Below, piece by piece: positions 20,341 through 30,041 of a stretch of DNA of 64,000 nt; position 1 is the stretch's first letter; every line of letters begins with the position of its first letter. The position numbers were made by a program, and so were the translations under genes. The DNA is from Streptomyces sp. WP-1. Its GTDB lineage: Bacteria; Actinomycetota; Actinomycetes; Streptomycetales; Streptomycetaceae. Location: assembly GCF_030450125.1 (NCBI RefSeq), contig NZ_CP123923.1:5890001-5954000 (forward strand). The letters are read 5' to 3'. A model generated the notes under the pieces. It searched no databases. It was not told the DNA's origin and saw nothing but the letters and a program-made list of their open reading frames with translations.

Positions 20341-21303
20341 TCAGGGCGTCACCTCCCCGAGGGCATCGGCCAGGACCAGCTCCCGGCACTCCTCGGGCGT
20401 CCCCCACGCGGCGCGCAGCGCCCGGGCCTTGGTCAGCCACAGGGAGAGGTCGTACTCCGCGGTGTAGCCGATCGCGCCGTGCAGATGCAGCGCCGTCCGC
20501 GCGGTGGTGTACGCCGCCTCGCACGCCCTGAGCTTGGCCGCGGCCACGTCCGCCGGACGCATCGACACCGCCGCGCCGAGCACGAGGGGCCGGGCGAACT
20601 CCAGGGCCGTTTTCGCGTCGGCCAGCCGGTGCTTGACCGCCTGGAAGGAGCCCACGGGCACCCCGAACTGGGTGCGCTGCCCTACGTAGCGCACCGTGCG
20701 GTCGAGCAGGGCGAGACCGACCCCGAGGGCCTGGGCGGCGACGGCCAGCCGGGCCCAGCGGAGAGCCCGTTCGTACGGGGGAGCGGTGAGCAGCGGCGTG
20801 CCGTCCGGGACGAGCGGGGTCAGCCGGCGGGCCGGATCCAGGGAGGCGCGCACCGGTCCCGGAGCCGCCAGGTACAGGCCGCCGGGGGTGAGCGCGAGCC
20901 GGAGCGCGGCCGCGTCCCCGTCGAGGGCGAGGCCACCGGGCGGCGCGACGGTGGCCGGCTCCTCGCCCGCCGCGAGCCCCGGCAGAAAGCGCCCGGCGTA
21001 CGGCGGCGCGTCCAGGAGCAGGGCCGCCGCGACCGTCTCCACCAGCGGCCCGGGCACCGCGTGCCGCCCCAACTCCACGAAGGCGAGAGCCAGGTCCACC
21101 GGCCGCCGCCCCGCCCCGCCGTACTCCTCCGGCACCGCGAGCCCGAACACCCCCGCCGCTCCGAGCCGCGCCCACAACGCCCGTCCGCGCGCGTGCTCGC
21201 CACGGCTCCACTCCCGGACCACCGCCGGGGTGCCCGCCGCCGCCAGCAGGGCGCCCAACGCGTCGGTGAAGGCGCGCTGTTCGGCATCGGGCAGGAAGCG
21301 CAT
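20341..21303 (-). CDS. ipdE2: Acyl-CoA dehydrogenase subunit, IpdE2/FadE33-like
   Basis: 320-residue short acyl-CoA dehydrogenase: N-terminal helical domain (FGLAVPEEYGGAG), a reduced beta domain, and a C-terminal helical domain with RTQFGVPVGSFQAVKHRLAD and HLHGAIGYTAEYDL. Its small size and its pairing with a full-length partner match IpdE2 (FadE33) of mycobacteria, which with IpdE1 forms a heteromer that desaturates a HIP-CoA derivative in steroid ring C/D breakdown. The ATG at 21303 shares one base with the partner's stop (TGATG). The symbol rests on gene order and length, not on a search. It is the distal gene of the operon read from 22454. Confidence 0.78.
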   Translation of the reverse strand: MRFLPDAEQRAFTDALGALLAAAGTPAVVREWSRGEHARGRALWARLGAAGVFGLAVPEEYGGAGRRPVDLALAFVELGRHAVPGPLVETVAAALLLDAPPYAGRFLPGLAAGEEPATVAPPGGLALDGDAAALRLALTPGGLYLAAPGPVRASLDPARRLTPLVPDGTPLLTAPPYERALRWARLAVAAQALGVGLALLDRTVRYVGQRTQFGVPVGSFQAVKHRLADAKTALEFARPLVLGAAVSMRPADVAAAKLRACEAAYTTARTALHLHGAIGYTAEYDLSLWLTKARALRAAWGTPEECRELVLADALGEVTP

Positions 21304-22454
21304 CAGCGGCGTCCCTTCGGCAGGCCGAGCAGCCGCTCGGCGATGATGTCGCGCTGGATCTCGTTGGTGCCCGCGTAGACCGGCCCGGCCAGCGCGAACA
21401 CGTAGCCCTGCGCCCAGTCGCCGTCGGCCGCCTCGGCCTCCGGGCCCAGCAGGTCGAGCGCCGTCTCGTGCAGCGCGAGGTCCAGCTCGGACCAGAACAC
21501 CTTGTTCATGCTGGTCTCCGGGCCGAGCCGGTCACCGGCCAGGAACCGGGAGGCGGCCGCGTAGGTGAACAGCCGGTAGGCGCGGGCGCCGATCACCGCG
21601 TCCGCCACCCGCTCCCGGGCGTGCTCCGGGCAGCCGCGCGCCCGCCACAGCCCGACCAGCCGGTGCGCCGCCGCGAGGAAGCGGCCCGGTGAACGCAGCG
21701 TCAGCCCCCGCTCGTCGCCCGCCGCCGACATCGCGATCCGCCAGCCCTGCCCCGGCTCGCCGATCACGTCCTCCTCCGGCACGAACACCTCGTCCAGGAA
21801 CAGCTCCGCGAACGCGGGCCTGCCGTCCAGCCGGCCGATCGGACGCACCGTCACCCCGGGAGCCCGCAGGTCGAACATCAGATAGGTGAGCCCCTGATGC
21901 GGCCGCTCCGCCCCCGGATCGCTGCGGAACAGCCCGAAGGCCCGGTCGGCGAAGGCCGCCCGCGAGGACCAGGTCTTCTGACCGCTCAGCAGCCAGCCGC
22001 CGTCCGCGCGCACCGCCCGGGAGGTCAGCGAGGCCAGATCCGAACCCGCCTCCGGCTCCGACCACGCCTGCGCCCACACCACCTCGCCCGAGGCCATCGG
22101 CGGCAGCACCCGCGCGCACTGCTCCCGCGTCCCGTGCTCCAGCAGGGTCGGCGCCAGCAGATCGGTCCCGTTCTGCCCGACCCGGCCCGGCGCGCCCGCC
22201 GCCCAGTACTCCTCCTCGAACAGCAGCCACCCCAGCAGCCCCGCGTCCCGTCCGCCGTACCGCCGCGGCCAGGACACCACCGACCAGCGGTCCGCGGCCA
22301 GTTCGGCCTCCCAGGCGCGATGGGCGGCGAACCCGGCCGCGGTCTCCAGCGAGGGCAACGGCACCCTCGGCACATGCGCCGCCAGCCAGGCGCGGGCCTC
22401 GGCGCGCAACTCCTCGTCGGCCGGGGAGAAGGTCAGGTCCATGGCCGCCGTCAC
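21303..22454 (-). CDS. ipdE1: Acyl-CoA dehydrogenase, IpdE1/FadE30-like
   Basis: 383-residue flavin-dependent acyl-CoA dehydrogenase. It has AWSEPEAGSDLASLTSRA (substrate and FAD contacts), GQKTWSSRA and the C-terminal VYAGTNEIQRDIIAERLLGLP. Length and the adjoining small paralogue fit IpdE1 (FadE30). The GTG at 22454 is chosen because AAGGA lies 4-8 nt before it; the ATG at 22442 is an alternative. It is divergent from an ipdF-like SDR across a 41-bp gap holding a KstR2-type operator. Confidence 0.82.
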   Translation of the reverse strand: MTAAMDLTFSPADEELRAEARAWLAAHVPRVPLPSLETAAGFAAHRAWEAELAADRWSVVSWPRRYGGRDAGLLGWLLFEEEYWAAGAPGRVGQNGTDLLAPTLLEHGTREQCARVLPPMASGEVVWAQAWSEPEAGSDLASLTSRAVRADGGWLLSGQKTWSSRAAFADRAFGLFRSDPGAERPHQGLTYLMFDLRAPGVTVRPIGRLDGRPAFAELFLDEVFVPEEDVIGEPGQGWRIAMSAAGDERGLTLRSPGRFLAAAHRLVGLWRARGCPEHARERVADAVIGARAYRLFTYAAASRFLAGDRLGPETSMNKVFWSELDLALHETALDLLGPEAEAADGDWAQGYVFALAGPVYAGTNEIQRDIIAERLLGLPKGRR

Positions 22455-22462
22455 CGTCCTTC

Positions 22463-22481
22463 CCTAACAAGTGTTTGGTAG
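22463..22481. promoter_or_regulatory. KstR2-type operator, ipdE1/ipdF divergent promoter
   Basis: CCTAACAAGTGTTTGGTAG. Its inner 14 bp, AACAAGTGTTTGGT (22466-22479), agree with the mycobacterial KstR2 consensus AnCAAGnnCTTGnT at 9 of 10 fixed positions. It is 17/19 identical to the reverse complement of the site at 29158-29176. The right end runs into a TAGGTT -10-like element (22479-22484) of the forward gene, so binding would block transcription. Confidence 0.75.
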
Positions 22482-22495
22482 GTTAGCGTGGCCCT

Positions 22496-23281
22496 ATGAC
22501 AGGCGTCGAGAGCCCGGCCTACGTCCCCGGGCACGGACTGCTCAAGGGCCGCACCGCCGTCGTCACCGCGGCGGCCGGCACCGGCATCGGCGGGGCCACC
22601 GCGCGCCGCTTCCTGGAGGAGGGCGCCCGCGTCCTGCTCAGCGACGCACACCCCCGCCGCCTCGCGGAGCGCGAGGCCGAACTGGCCCGGCGGTTCCCGG
22701 GCGCGGTGACCGCCCTGCCCTGCGACGTCACCGACGAGCGGCAGGTCCGGGCCCTGTTCGAGACGGCCGCCGCCGAGCACGGCCGACTGGACATCGTCGT
22801 CAACAACGCCGGACTCGGCGGCACTTCGCCCCTCGCCGACATGACCGACGACCAGTGGACCCGCGTCCTCGACGTCACCCTGAACGGCACCTTCCGCTGC
22901 ACCCGCGCCGCCCTGCGCGCCCTGCGGACCACCGGCGGCGGAGTGATCGTCAACAACGCCTCCGTCGTCGGCTGGCGCGCCCAGGCCGGACAGGCCCACT
23001 ACGCCGCCGCCAAGGCCGGGGTGATGGCCCTGACCCGCTGCGCCGCCATCGAGGCCGCCCCCTACGGGGTGCGGGTCAACGCCGTCGCGCCCAGCCTCGC
23101 CCACCACCCCCACCTCGTGAAGGTCACCACCCCCGAACTCCTGGCGGATCTGGCCGGACGCGAAGCCTTCGGCCGGGCCGCCGAACCCTGGGAGGTGGCC
23201 AACGTGATCGTGTTCCTCGCCTCCGGTTACTCCTCGTACATGACCGGCGAGACCGTCGCCGTCAGCAGCCAGCGCGCCTAG
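22496..23281 (+). CDS. ipdF: Short-chain dehydrogenase, IpdF-like
   Basis: 261-residue SDR. It has the nucleotide-binding glycine motif TAAAGTGIGGA (near 24-34), the CDVTD acidic segment, NNAG, the catalytic Ser in NNASVVG and the YAAAK catalytic Tyr-Lys pair. Position next to a kstR2-like gene and divergent from ipdE1 corresponds to mycobacterial IpdF (Rv3559c), a 5-hydroxy-HIP-CoA dehydrogenase. The ATG at 22496 has no clear Shine-Dalgarno and lies 11 nt after a -10-like box, so a near-leaderless transcript is likely. The symbol rests on synteny. Confidence 0.8.
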   Translation: MTGVESPAYVPGHGLLKGRTAVVTAAAGTGIGGATARRFLEEGARVLLSDAHPRRLAEREAELARRFPGAVTALPCDVTDERQVRALFETAAAEHGRLDIVVNNAGLGGTSPLADMTDDQWTRVLDVTLNGTFRCTRAALRALRTTGGGVIVNNASVVGWRAQAGQAHYAAAKAGVMALTRCAAIEAAPYGVRVNAVAPSLAHHPHLVKVTTPELLADLAGREAFGRAAEPWEVANVIVFLASGYSSYMTGETVAVSSQRA

Positions 23282-23311
23282 GGCGGGAGGGGGAGCGTCC
23301 AGAATGGGTGC

Positions 23312-23980
23312 GTGCCGACCAAGAAGAAGCCCCAGGTGACCGCCGCCGCGGTCCGGCGCGGCGAACTCCTCAACACCGCCGCCGAAGTGTTCGCCGAACA
23401 CGGCTACAACGCCACCACCGTCCGCCGCATCGCCGACCACGCCGGGATGCTCGCGGGCAGTCTCTACTACCACTTCGACTCCAAGGAGTCGATGCTCGAA
23501 GAGATCCTGCGCACCTTCCTCGACGAGCTGTGGGGCGGCTACGACACCGTCCTCGCCGCCGGACTCGGGCCCCGCGAGACGCTGGAGGCCCTCGTCACCG
23601 AGTCCTTCCGGGAGATCGACCGGCACCGCGCCGCCGTCGCCATCTACCAGAAGGAGAGCCGGCACCTCGCCGCCCAGGACCGGTTCGCCTTCCTCGCCGA
23701 GTCTCAGCGCCGGTTCGAACGGGCCTGGCTCTCCACCCTGGAACGCGGCGTCGCCGAACACGTCTTCCGCCGCGACCTGGACGTCCGGCTCACCTACCGG
23801 TTCGTCCGCGACACCGTGTGGGTCGCCGCCTCCTGGTACCGGCCCGGCGGACAGCACAGCCCCGAGGAGATCGCCCGCCAGTACCTGTCGATGGTGCTGG
23901 ACGGCATCGCCGTACGCGCACAGCACGAAGCGCACGGCGAGCACAGCGAGAAGAACGACAAGAGCGAGCACAGCGGATAA
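23312..23980 (+). CDS. kstR2: TetR-family regulator, KstR2-like
   Basis: 222-residue TetR-family repressor. The N-terminal helix-turn-helix reads LLNTAAEVFAEHGYNATTVRRIADHAGM followed by AGSLYYHFDSKESMLEEIL; the C-terminal ligand domain has WVAASWYRPGG. The last 18 residues are a hydrophilic His/Glu/Lys tail. The GTG at 23312 follows ipdF by 30 nt; GGGAGG and a CAGAAT box (23300-23305) precede it, so it may also have its own promoter. In Mycobacterium KstR2 binds HIP-CoA and represses the ring C/D genes; two matching operators flank the genes here. Confidence 0.82.
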   Translation: MPTKKKPQVTAAAVRRGELLNTAAEVFAEHGYNATTVRRIADHAGMLAGSLYYHFDSKESMLEEILRTFLDELWGGYDTVLAAGLGPRETLEALVTESFREIDRHRAAVAIYQKESRHLAAQDRFAFLAESQRRFERAWLSTLERGVAEHVFRRDLDVRLTYRFVRDTVWVAASWYRPGGQHSPEEIARQYLSMVLDGIAVRAQHEAHGEHSEKNDKSEHSG

Positions 23981-24010
23981 CACCCCTTTCCTGTGAGGGA
24001 GTCGAGTCGT

Positions 24011-25168
<1,158 letters not shown>

Positions 25169-25720
25169 GCACGGGCGGCCACAGCCCTCTCTTCCCGGGG
25201 GCGTCAGCCTCTCGGCATCGGAGCCCGCCAGCTCCAGGACTCGCGGGCCCCTTGACTCGCGGGCCTAGGGGCTCGCGGGTCTCGGGACTCGCGGGCCTTG
25301 GGGGCACGGCGGCCACCGGACCTGCGGTCGTTGGGACCGGTGGCCCGGCCAGCCCCTCAGTCGCTGGCCCTGCCCTGCCAGCCTCCGGGCCCGGGTCCCT
25401 GATGCCTTGAGGGCCATCGGCCTCTCGGCCACTTGGTCCCGACCACCCCGGGAGCTGAGGGCCCATCGGCCTGAGAGCCGGTCGGCCTCCGGGCCTGGGG
25501 CCATCGACGCCAATGGCCCGGGGCCCCTCTGCCTGTCCGCCGCTGTTCATGCCGGTCTCCGGGTCCGAGGGCCGCCCGCCTCCCCGCCGACGGCCCTGCC
25601 GATCTCCGGACCCGCCGGACCCGCCGGACCCGCCGGACCCGCCGGATCCGGGACCGTGACCCCGTCAGCCCCGGTACTGCCAGGCCCCGGGTTCGCCGGA
25701 CGCCGTCCACGCCGACCCCG
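25169..25720. other. Noncoding low-complexity region between convergent genes
   Basis: About 550 nt between fadA6 and ipdC ends. No credible gene. It is built of GC-rich degenerate repeats: imperfect copies of a GACTCGCGGGCC element at 25238, 25254, 25271 and 25286, and a 9-bp CCGGACCCG array at 25607-25651. No clean terminator was found. Confidence 0.6.
25607..25651. repeat. 9-bp tandem repeat, five copies
   Basis: CCGGACCCG repeated four times exactly (25607-25642) plus one copy with a C-to-T change (25643-25651). Confidence 0.85.
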
Positions 25721-26785
25721 TCAGCCTCCGGCGCGCCCCGCCGTTTCCGTCAGCCCCTTCATCACCTCCTCCGCCTCCTTCACGATCCGCTCCACCAGTT
25801 CCGCGCACGAGGGCAGGTCCTCGATCACCCCGGCGACCTGCCCGGCCGCCATCACCCCCAGGTCCGTACGGCCGTCCACCATCGCCGACTTGAGCAGCAT
25901 CGGCGTGTTCGCCGCGAGCAGCAGCCGGCTCCAGGACAGCTCCTTGCCGTGACGCAGAGCGAGACCGTCGCGGACCAGCTGCCGCCAGGTCAGCCCCGAC
26001 AGCCGCCGGTAGTCTGCCGCCCGCCGCACCGCGTGCCCGAGGGTCCGTATGCGGCCCGAACGCTCCAGCGCCGCCACCAGGTCCGTGCGCAGCATGCGGT
26101 GCGGCAGCCCGTCCACCGCCCGGGTCACGGTGACGTCCCGGACCGTGGCCGCCAGATACCTGGCCTTCACCGGATCCGGCACCGTGGAGTCCGAGGTCAG
26201 CAGGAACCGGGTGCCCATCGCCACCCCCGCCGCCCCGTACGCCAGCGCCGCCACCAGGCCCCGCCCGTCGAAGAACCCGCCCGCCGCCACCACCGGTATC
26301 CGCACCGCGTCCACCACCTGCGGCAGCAGCACGCTCGTGGCCACCTCGCCGGTGTGCCCGCCGCCCTCGCCTCCCTGCACGATCACCGCGTCCGCGCCCC
26401 ACTCCGCCACCTTCTCCGCGTGCCGCCGCGCCCCGACGGACGGGACGACCACCACCCCCGCCCCCTTGAGCCGGGCGATCAGCTCGCGGGAGGGTGCCAG
26501 CGCGAAGGAGGCCACCCGGACGCCCTCCTCCAGCAGGATCTCCACCCGCTCGACCGCGTCCTGGGCGTCCGCGCGCAGATTCACCCCGAACGGCGCCCCC
26601 GTGCGCGACCGCACCTCCCTTATCGCCGAACGCAGCTGAGCGGGTGTCATCGTGGCCGAGCCCAGGATGCCCAGCGCGCCCGCGTTCGCCGCCGCCGACA
26701 CCAGCCGGGGCCCGGCCACCCAGCCCATCCCGGTCTGCACCACCGGATGACGGACGCCGGTCAGCCGGGTGAGCGTGGTCTCCAT
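25721..26785 (-). CDS. ipdC: Nitronate monooxygenase-family flavoprotein, IpdC-like
   Basis: 354-residue FMN-dependent TIM-barrel protein of the NPD/2-nitropropane dioxygenase family. Seen: VRHPVVQTGMGWVAGP, GFxNxR-like FGVNLRA, VQGGEGGGHTGEVATSVLLP with the family His, PVVAAGGFFDGRGLVAAL and GVAMGTRFLLT. In steroid degraders the homologue next to ipdAB is IpdC, an oxidoreductase of HIP-CoA catabolism rather than a nitronate enzyme. The ATG at 26785 shares one base with the ipdB stop (TGATG). It is the last gene of the operon starting at echA20. Confidence 0.82.
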   Translation of the reverse strand: METTLTRLTGVRHPVVQTGMGWVAGPRLVSAAANAGALGILGSATMTPAQLRSAIREVRSRTGAPFGVNLRADAQDAVERVEILLEEGVRVASFALAPSRELIARLKGAGVVVVPSVGARRHAEKVAEWGADAVIVQGGEGGGHTGEVATSVLLPQVVDAVRIPVVAAGGFFDGRGLVAALAYGAAGVAMGTRFLLTSDSTVPDPVKARYLAATVRDVTVTRAVDGLPHRMLRTDLVAALERSGRIRTLGHAVRRAADYRRLSGLTWRQLVRDGLALRHGKELSWSRLLLAANTPMLLKSAMVDGRTDLGVMAAGQVAGVIEDLPSCAELVERIVKEAEEVMKGLTETAGRAGG

Positions 26786-27525
26786 CAGTCCCGCACCCCC
26801 TCGGGCACCGCGCGCTCCCGGGCCCCCTCCGGGTCCAGCACCTCGCGGATCAGCCGCAGTTCCCCGGGCTCGGGCTCCCGGGTGACGGGCACCTCGTCCG
26901 GCGCCACGAGTTCAAAGCCCGTCGCCTCCCGCACCTCCGCCACGCTCACCCCCGGATGCAGCGAGGCCAGCCGCATCGAGTGGTCCGGCGCCCGGAAGTC
27001 GAGGACCCCGAGATCGGAGACGACCCGCCCGAGGTGGTGGAACCGGGCCGTCCGGCCGAGCGCGGCCGCCCGGTCGTACCCCACCCCGCACACCATGTCC
27101 ACCCGCTCCACGAACACCCGCCGCGAGTGCCGGGGGATCCAGTAACTCGTCGGATTGTTCAGCGTGTTGAGCGAGGCCCCGCGCACCCCGAGCAGCTGGC
27201 GGCGGGGGCGGGCCCAGTCGCCGACGCAGGAGATGTTCTGGTTGCCGTACCGGTCGATCTGGCTCGCGCCCATCATCACGTGCCGGCGGCCCCCCGCCAC
27301 CAGCGTCAGATGCTCCCGGAACGTCAGCCGGCCCTCCGGGGTGCCGTCCGGGCGGACCAGCAGGGCCTCCCCGTCGGTCAGCAGCAGGTCCGGAGCGAAG
27401 GTGAGCCGGGCCAGCCGCGCGCCCAGCGAGGGGATCAGCCCCATCGGGCTCGCCAGTATCTCCCCGGCCCCGCGCCACGCCTCGGCGCAGGCGATCACGC
27501 AGTACTCCGCCCGGGTCGCCCTCAT
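26785..27525 (-). CDS. ipdB: CoA-transferase-like beta subunit, IpdB-like
   Basis: 246-residue protein with the class I CoA-transferase beta-subunit fold (MMGASQIDRYGNQNISCVG, DLGVLDF). The (S)ENG motif carrying the catalytic Glu of true transferases is not evident; the equivalent region reads LLLTDGEALLV. This agrees with IpdB of the IpdAB hydrolase, which opens the last steroid ring. The ATG at 27525 is set by AAGGAGG 7 nt upstream and gives an ATGA overlap with ipdA. Confidence 0.8.
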   Translation of the reverse strand: MRATRAEYCVIACAEAWRGAGEILASPMGLIPSLGARLARLTFAPDLLLTDGEALLVRPDGTPEGRLTFREHLTLVAGGRRHVMMGASQIDRYGNQNISCVGDWARPRRQLLGVRGASLNTLNNPTSYWIPRHSRRVFVERVDMVCGVGYDRAAALGRTARFHHLGRVVSDLGVLDFRAPDHSMRLASLHPGVSVAEVREATGFELVAPDEVPVTREPEPGELRLIREVLDPEGARERAVPEGVRD

Positions 27526-28373
27526 CGCCCCGCCTCCTTGCGCCACTCGGCCACCGCCGCCCGGTACCCGCCCTCGCCGGCGCCGAGGAACCGCCCGGCG
27601 AACTCCGGCCATGGCGTCTTCGCGTACAGCCGCTGGAACTCCTCGTCCCGTCCGTAGTCCGGCGCGCAGGAGGTGAAATGCGCACCGTCCGGCGCCTCCA
27701 CCACGCCCGTCACGGTGAGCCGGCGCAGCAGCAGCGACTCCGGCGGTGCCCCCTCGGTCAGCTCGGCGGTGTCCACGATCCGCTCGCAGGAGACGTAGGC
27801 CGTATCCGCCGCCGCGCAGAACAGATCGTCGAAATACGGGTCCGGACCCAGACACTGACCGGTGCCCAGCCGGTCGGCGCGGTGCACATGCACCAGGGCC
27901 GCGTCCAGCCGCAGCGCGGGCATCGCCACCAGCGTCTCCCCGTCCTCGTACGGCGAAGTGACCGTCCGCAGGCCGGGATTGACGCGCATGACGTCCGAGC
28001 CGACGCCCGCCCGCACCGGCAGGAAGGGCAGCCGCTGCGCCGCCGCCTCCAGGCCGCGCAGCAGCATCCCCTCGTCCACCTCCGTCAGTTCGAGCCCGCC
28101 GCGCTCGCGGACCGCCCGGTAGTGCGGTTCGAGCGGGATCGAGTCGAGGGTGACGAAGGCCGTGACCAGTCGCCGCACCCGCCCGGCCGCGGCCAGCATC
28201 CCGACGTCCGGGCCGCCGCAGGAGACGACCGTGAGATCGCGTAACCCCGACCGCAGCAGTGCGCGCACCAGGGCCATCGGCTTGCGGCGCGCGCCCCAGC
28301 CGCCGATGCCCAGGGTCATCCCGCTCTCCAGCCGCCCGACGACCTCCTCGGCGGTCATCGTCTTGTCGCCCAT
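27522..28373 (-). CDS. ipdA: CoA-transferase-like alpha subunit, IpdA-like
   Basis: 283-residue alpha partner: MTAEEVVGRLESGMTLGIGGWGARRKPMALVRALL (fold start with glycine-rich loop), VSCGGPDVGMLAA, EVDEGMLLRGLEAAAQRLPFLPVRAG, GTGQCLGPDPYFDDLF. With IpdB it corresponds to the heteromeric IpdAB enzyme (Rv3551/Rv3552), a ring-cleaving hydrolase of a steroid-derived CoA ester. The ATG at 28373 directly abuts the upstream TAG (28374-28376), and the 3' end overlaps ipdB by 4 nt. Confidence 0.82.
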   Translation of the reverse strand: MGDKTMTAEEVVGRLESGMTLGIGGWGARRKPMALVRALLRSGLRDLTVVSCGGPDVGMLAAAGRVRRLVTAFVTLDSIPLEPHYRAVRERGGLELTEVDEGMLLRGLEAAAQRLPFLPVRAGVGSDVMRVNPGLRTVTSPYEDGETLVAMPALRLDAALVHVHRADRLGTGQCLGPDPYFDDLFCAAADTAYVSCERIVDTAELTEGAPPESLLLRRLTVTGVVEAPDGAHFTSCAPDYGRDEEFQRLYAKTPWPEFAGRFLGAGEGGYRAAVAEWRKEAGR

Positions 28374-29138
28374 CTACACCCCCTCCTTCCTGTCCCCGCC
28401 CGTGTCCTCGCCGAACGTGTCGCGCACCCGGTCGGCCAGCCCGCTGAGGGCCGCCTCGAAGGTGAAGCCCTGCTCGAAGCGGTAGCTACGGCGCACATCG
28501 GCCGGATCGATGCCGTTGATCGCGGCCTTGGCCATGCGCAGCAGCCGGCCGTCCTTGGCGGCGATCTCCCGGGCCAGCTCCAGCGCCGCCGCCCGCAGCT
28601 CCGCGCCCGGCACCACGCGCCACACCGAGCCGTGCCGGTGCAGCTCCGCCGCGCTCGCCGTCCGCCCCGTGTAGTACAGGGCGCGCATCAGATGCTGCGG
28701 GACCAGCCGGGCCAGATGGGTCGCGGCGCCCAGCGCGCCCCGGTCCAGCTCGGGCAGCCCGAAGACGGCGTCCTCGCTCGCCACGATCGCGTCCGCGTTG
28801 CCCACCAGGCCTATCCCGCCGCCCAGGCAGAACCCCTGCACCGCCGCGATGACGGGTGTCCCGCACTCGTACACCGCGGCGAAGGCGTCGGCGCAGCCCT
28901 GGTTCGCGCCGATCAGCGCCCGCTGTCCGTGCGTCTGTATCTCCTTGATGTCCACGCCCGCGTTGAACCCCCGGCCCTCGGCGGCCAGCACCACGCAGCG
29001 GACCTCGGGGTCGCGGCCCGCGGCGCGCACGGTCTCGGCCAGCGCGGACCAGCCGGTCACCGGGAGCGCGTTGACCGGCGGGAAGTCGACGGTGACCACG
29101 GAAATCCCATTTTCCGGGGACGAACGGGAGACACCCAT
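28374..29138 (-). CDS. echA20: Enoyl-CoA hydratase/isomerase family, EchA20-like
   Basis: 254-residue crotonase-fold protein. The oxyanion-hole motifs are GRGFNAGVDIKE and the glycine-rich GFCLGGGIGLVGNAD. In the KstR2 regulon the crotonase upstream of ipdA is EchA20, which hydrolyses a ring of the CoA thioester. The ATG at 29138 is preferred over an in-frame ATG at 29168, because that one lies inside the operator (29158-29177) and would predate any repressible transcript. It is the first gene of a four-gene reverse operon (echA20-ipdA-ipdB-ipdC) and divergent from an SDR. Confidence 0.82.
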   Translation of the reverse strand: MGVSRSSPENGISVVTVDFPPVNALPVTGWSALAETVRAAGRDPEVRCVVLAAEGRGFNAGVDIKEIQTHGQRALIGANQGCADAFAAVYECGTPVIAAVQGFCLGGGIGLVGNADAIVASEDAVFGLPELDRGALGAATHLARLVPQHLMRALYYTGRTASAAELHRHGSVWRVVPGAELRAAALELAREIAAKDGRLLRMAKAAINGIDPADVRRSYRFEQGFTFEAALSGLADRVRDTFGEDTGGDRKEGV

Positions 29139-29157
29139 GGGCGCATCAGCTACCTTT

Positions 29158-29177
29158 CCACCAAACATTTGTTAGGT
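29158..29177. promoter_or_regulatory. KstR2-type operator, echA20/SDR divergent promoter
   Basis: CCACCAAACATTTGTTAGGT. The inner 18 bp form a palindrome with 14 of 18 positions self-complementary, ACC(A/T)AACA-nn-TGTT(A/T)GGT. ACCAAACATTTGTT (29160-29173) fits the KstR2 consensus at 8 of 10 fixed positions. It pairs with the site at 22463-22481. Confidence 0.75.
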
Positions 29178-29224
29178 GCGATGGCTACGAAATTAGCAGC
29201 CGCCACGGACCAGCGGGAGGCCCT

Positions 29225-30040
29225 GTGGAAAACTCGACCGCGCGCCCTGTGGACAACTCCTGGCACGCCCCGGCCGGCTCCTTCCGCGGCCGCACCGTCC
29301 TCGTCACCGGCGGCACCCGCGGGGTCGGCGCCGGCATCGCACGGGCCTTCGCGGACGCGGGCGCCCACGTCCTGACCTGTGCCCGCAGGCCCCCCGAACA
29401 GCCGCTGGACGGCGTCGAGTTCACCCCGCTCGACCTGCGGGACCCGCCCGCCGTCCGGGCCTTCTTCGGCGCGCTGACCCGGCTCGACGTACTCGTCAAC
29501 AACGCGGGCGGGACGCCGTACCGGCGGCTGCTCGACGCGGACGCCGAACACCACGCCAAGGTCCTGGAGCTGAACCTGACCGCCCCGCTGACCGCGTCCC
29601 TCGCCGCCCACGAGCACCTGCGGCGCAGCCGGGGCTCCGTCGTCATGATCGGCAGCGTCAGCGGCGGCCGCCCCTCGCCCGGCTCCGCCGCCTACGGCGC
29701 GGCCAAGGCGGGGCTCGCCAATCTCGCCGCGTCCATGGCGGTGGAGTGGGCGCCGCATGTACGGGTCAACACGCTCGTGGTGGGCATGGTGCGCACCGAG
29801 CGGTCCGCCGCGCACTACGGCGGCCCCGAGGGCATCGCCGCCGTCGCCCGCACCGTCCCGCTCGGCCGGCTGGCCGCTCCCGCCGACGTCGGCGCCGCCG
29901 CCGTCTTCCTCGCCTCCGACGCCGCGGCGTACATCAGCGGGGCGAGCCTCCAGGTGCACGGGGGTGGGGAGTGGCCGGTATTTCTGGGTGCGGTGGGGCG
30001 AGGGCCCGCGGGAAGTCCGACGTCCTCGGAGGAGAGCTGA
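29225..30040 (+). CDS. Short-chain dehydrogenase (Rv3549c-like position)
   Basis: 271-residue SDR: TGGTRGVGAGIA nucleotide motif, NNAGG, Ser in MIGSVSGG, YGAAK catalytic pair, and a C-terminal SGASLQVHGGGE. The GTG at 29225 has GGGAGG 4-9 nt upstream. It is the first forward gene after the second operator and sits where Rv3549c lies in the mycobacterial regulon. The C-terminus after residue 250 is a short Gly/Ser tail. The exact reaction is not known. Confidence 0.83.
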   Translation: MENSTARPVDNSWHAPAGSFRGRTVLVTGGTRGVGAGIARAFADAGAHVLTCARRPPEQPLDGVEFTPLDLRDPPAVRAFFGALTRLDVLVNNAGGTPYRRLLDADAEHHAKVLELNLTAPLTASLAAHEHLRRSRGSVVMIGSVSGGRPSPGSAAYGAAKAGLANLAASMAVEWAPHVRVNTLVVGMVRTERSAAHYGGPEGIAAVARTVPLGRLAAPADVGAAAVFLASDAAAYISGASLQVHGGGEWPVFLGAVGRGPAGSPTSSEES

Positions 30041-30041
30041 G

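Noticed and set aside
26785..28373. Class I CoA-transferase (for example succinyl-CoA:3-oxoacid) for the ipdAB pair
   Set aside because: The beta subunit lacks the catalytic ENG motif, and the neighbours match the steroid-ring hydrolase context.
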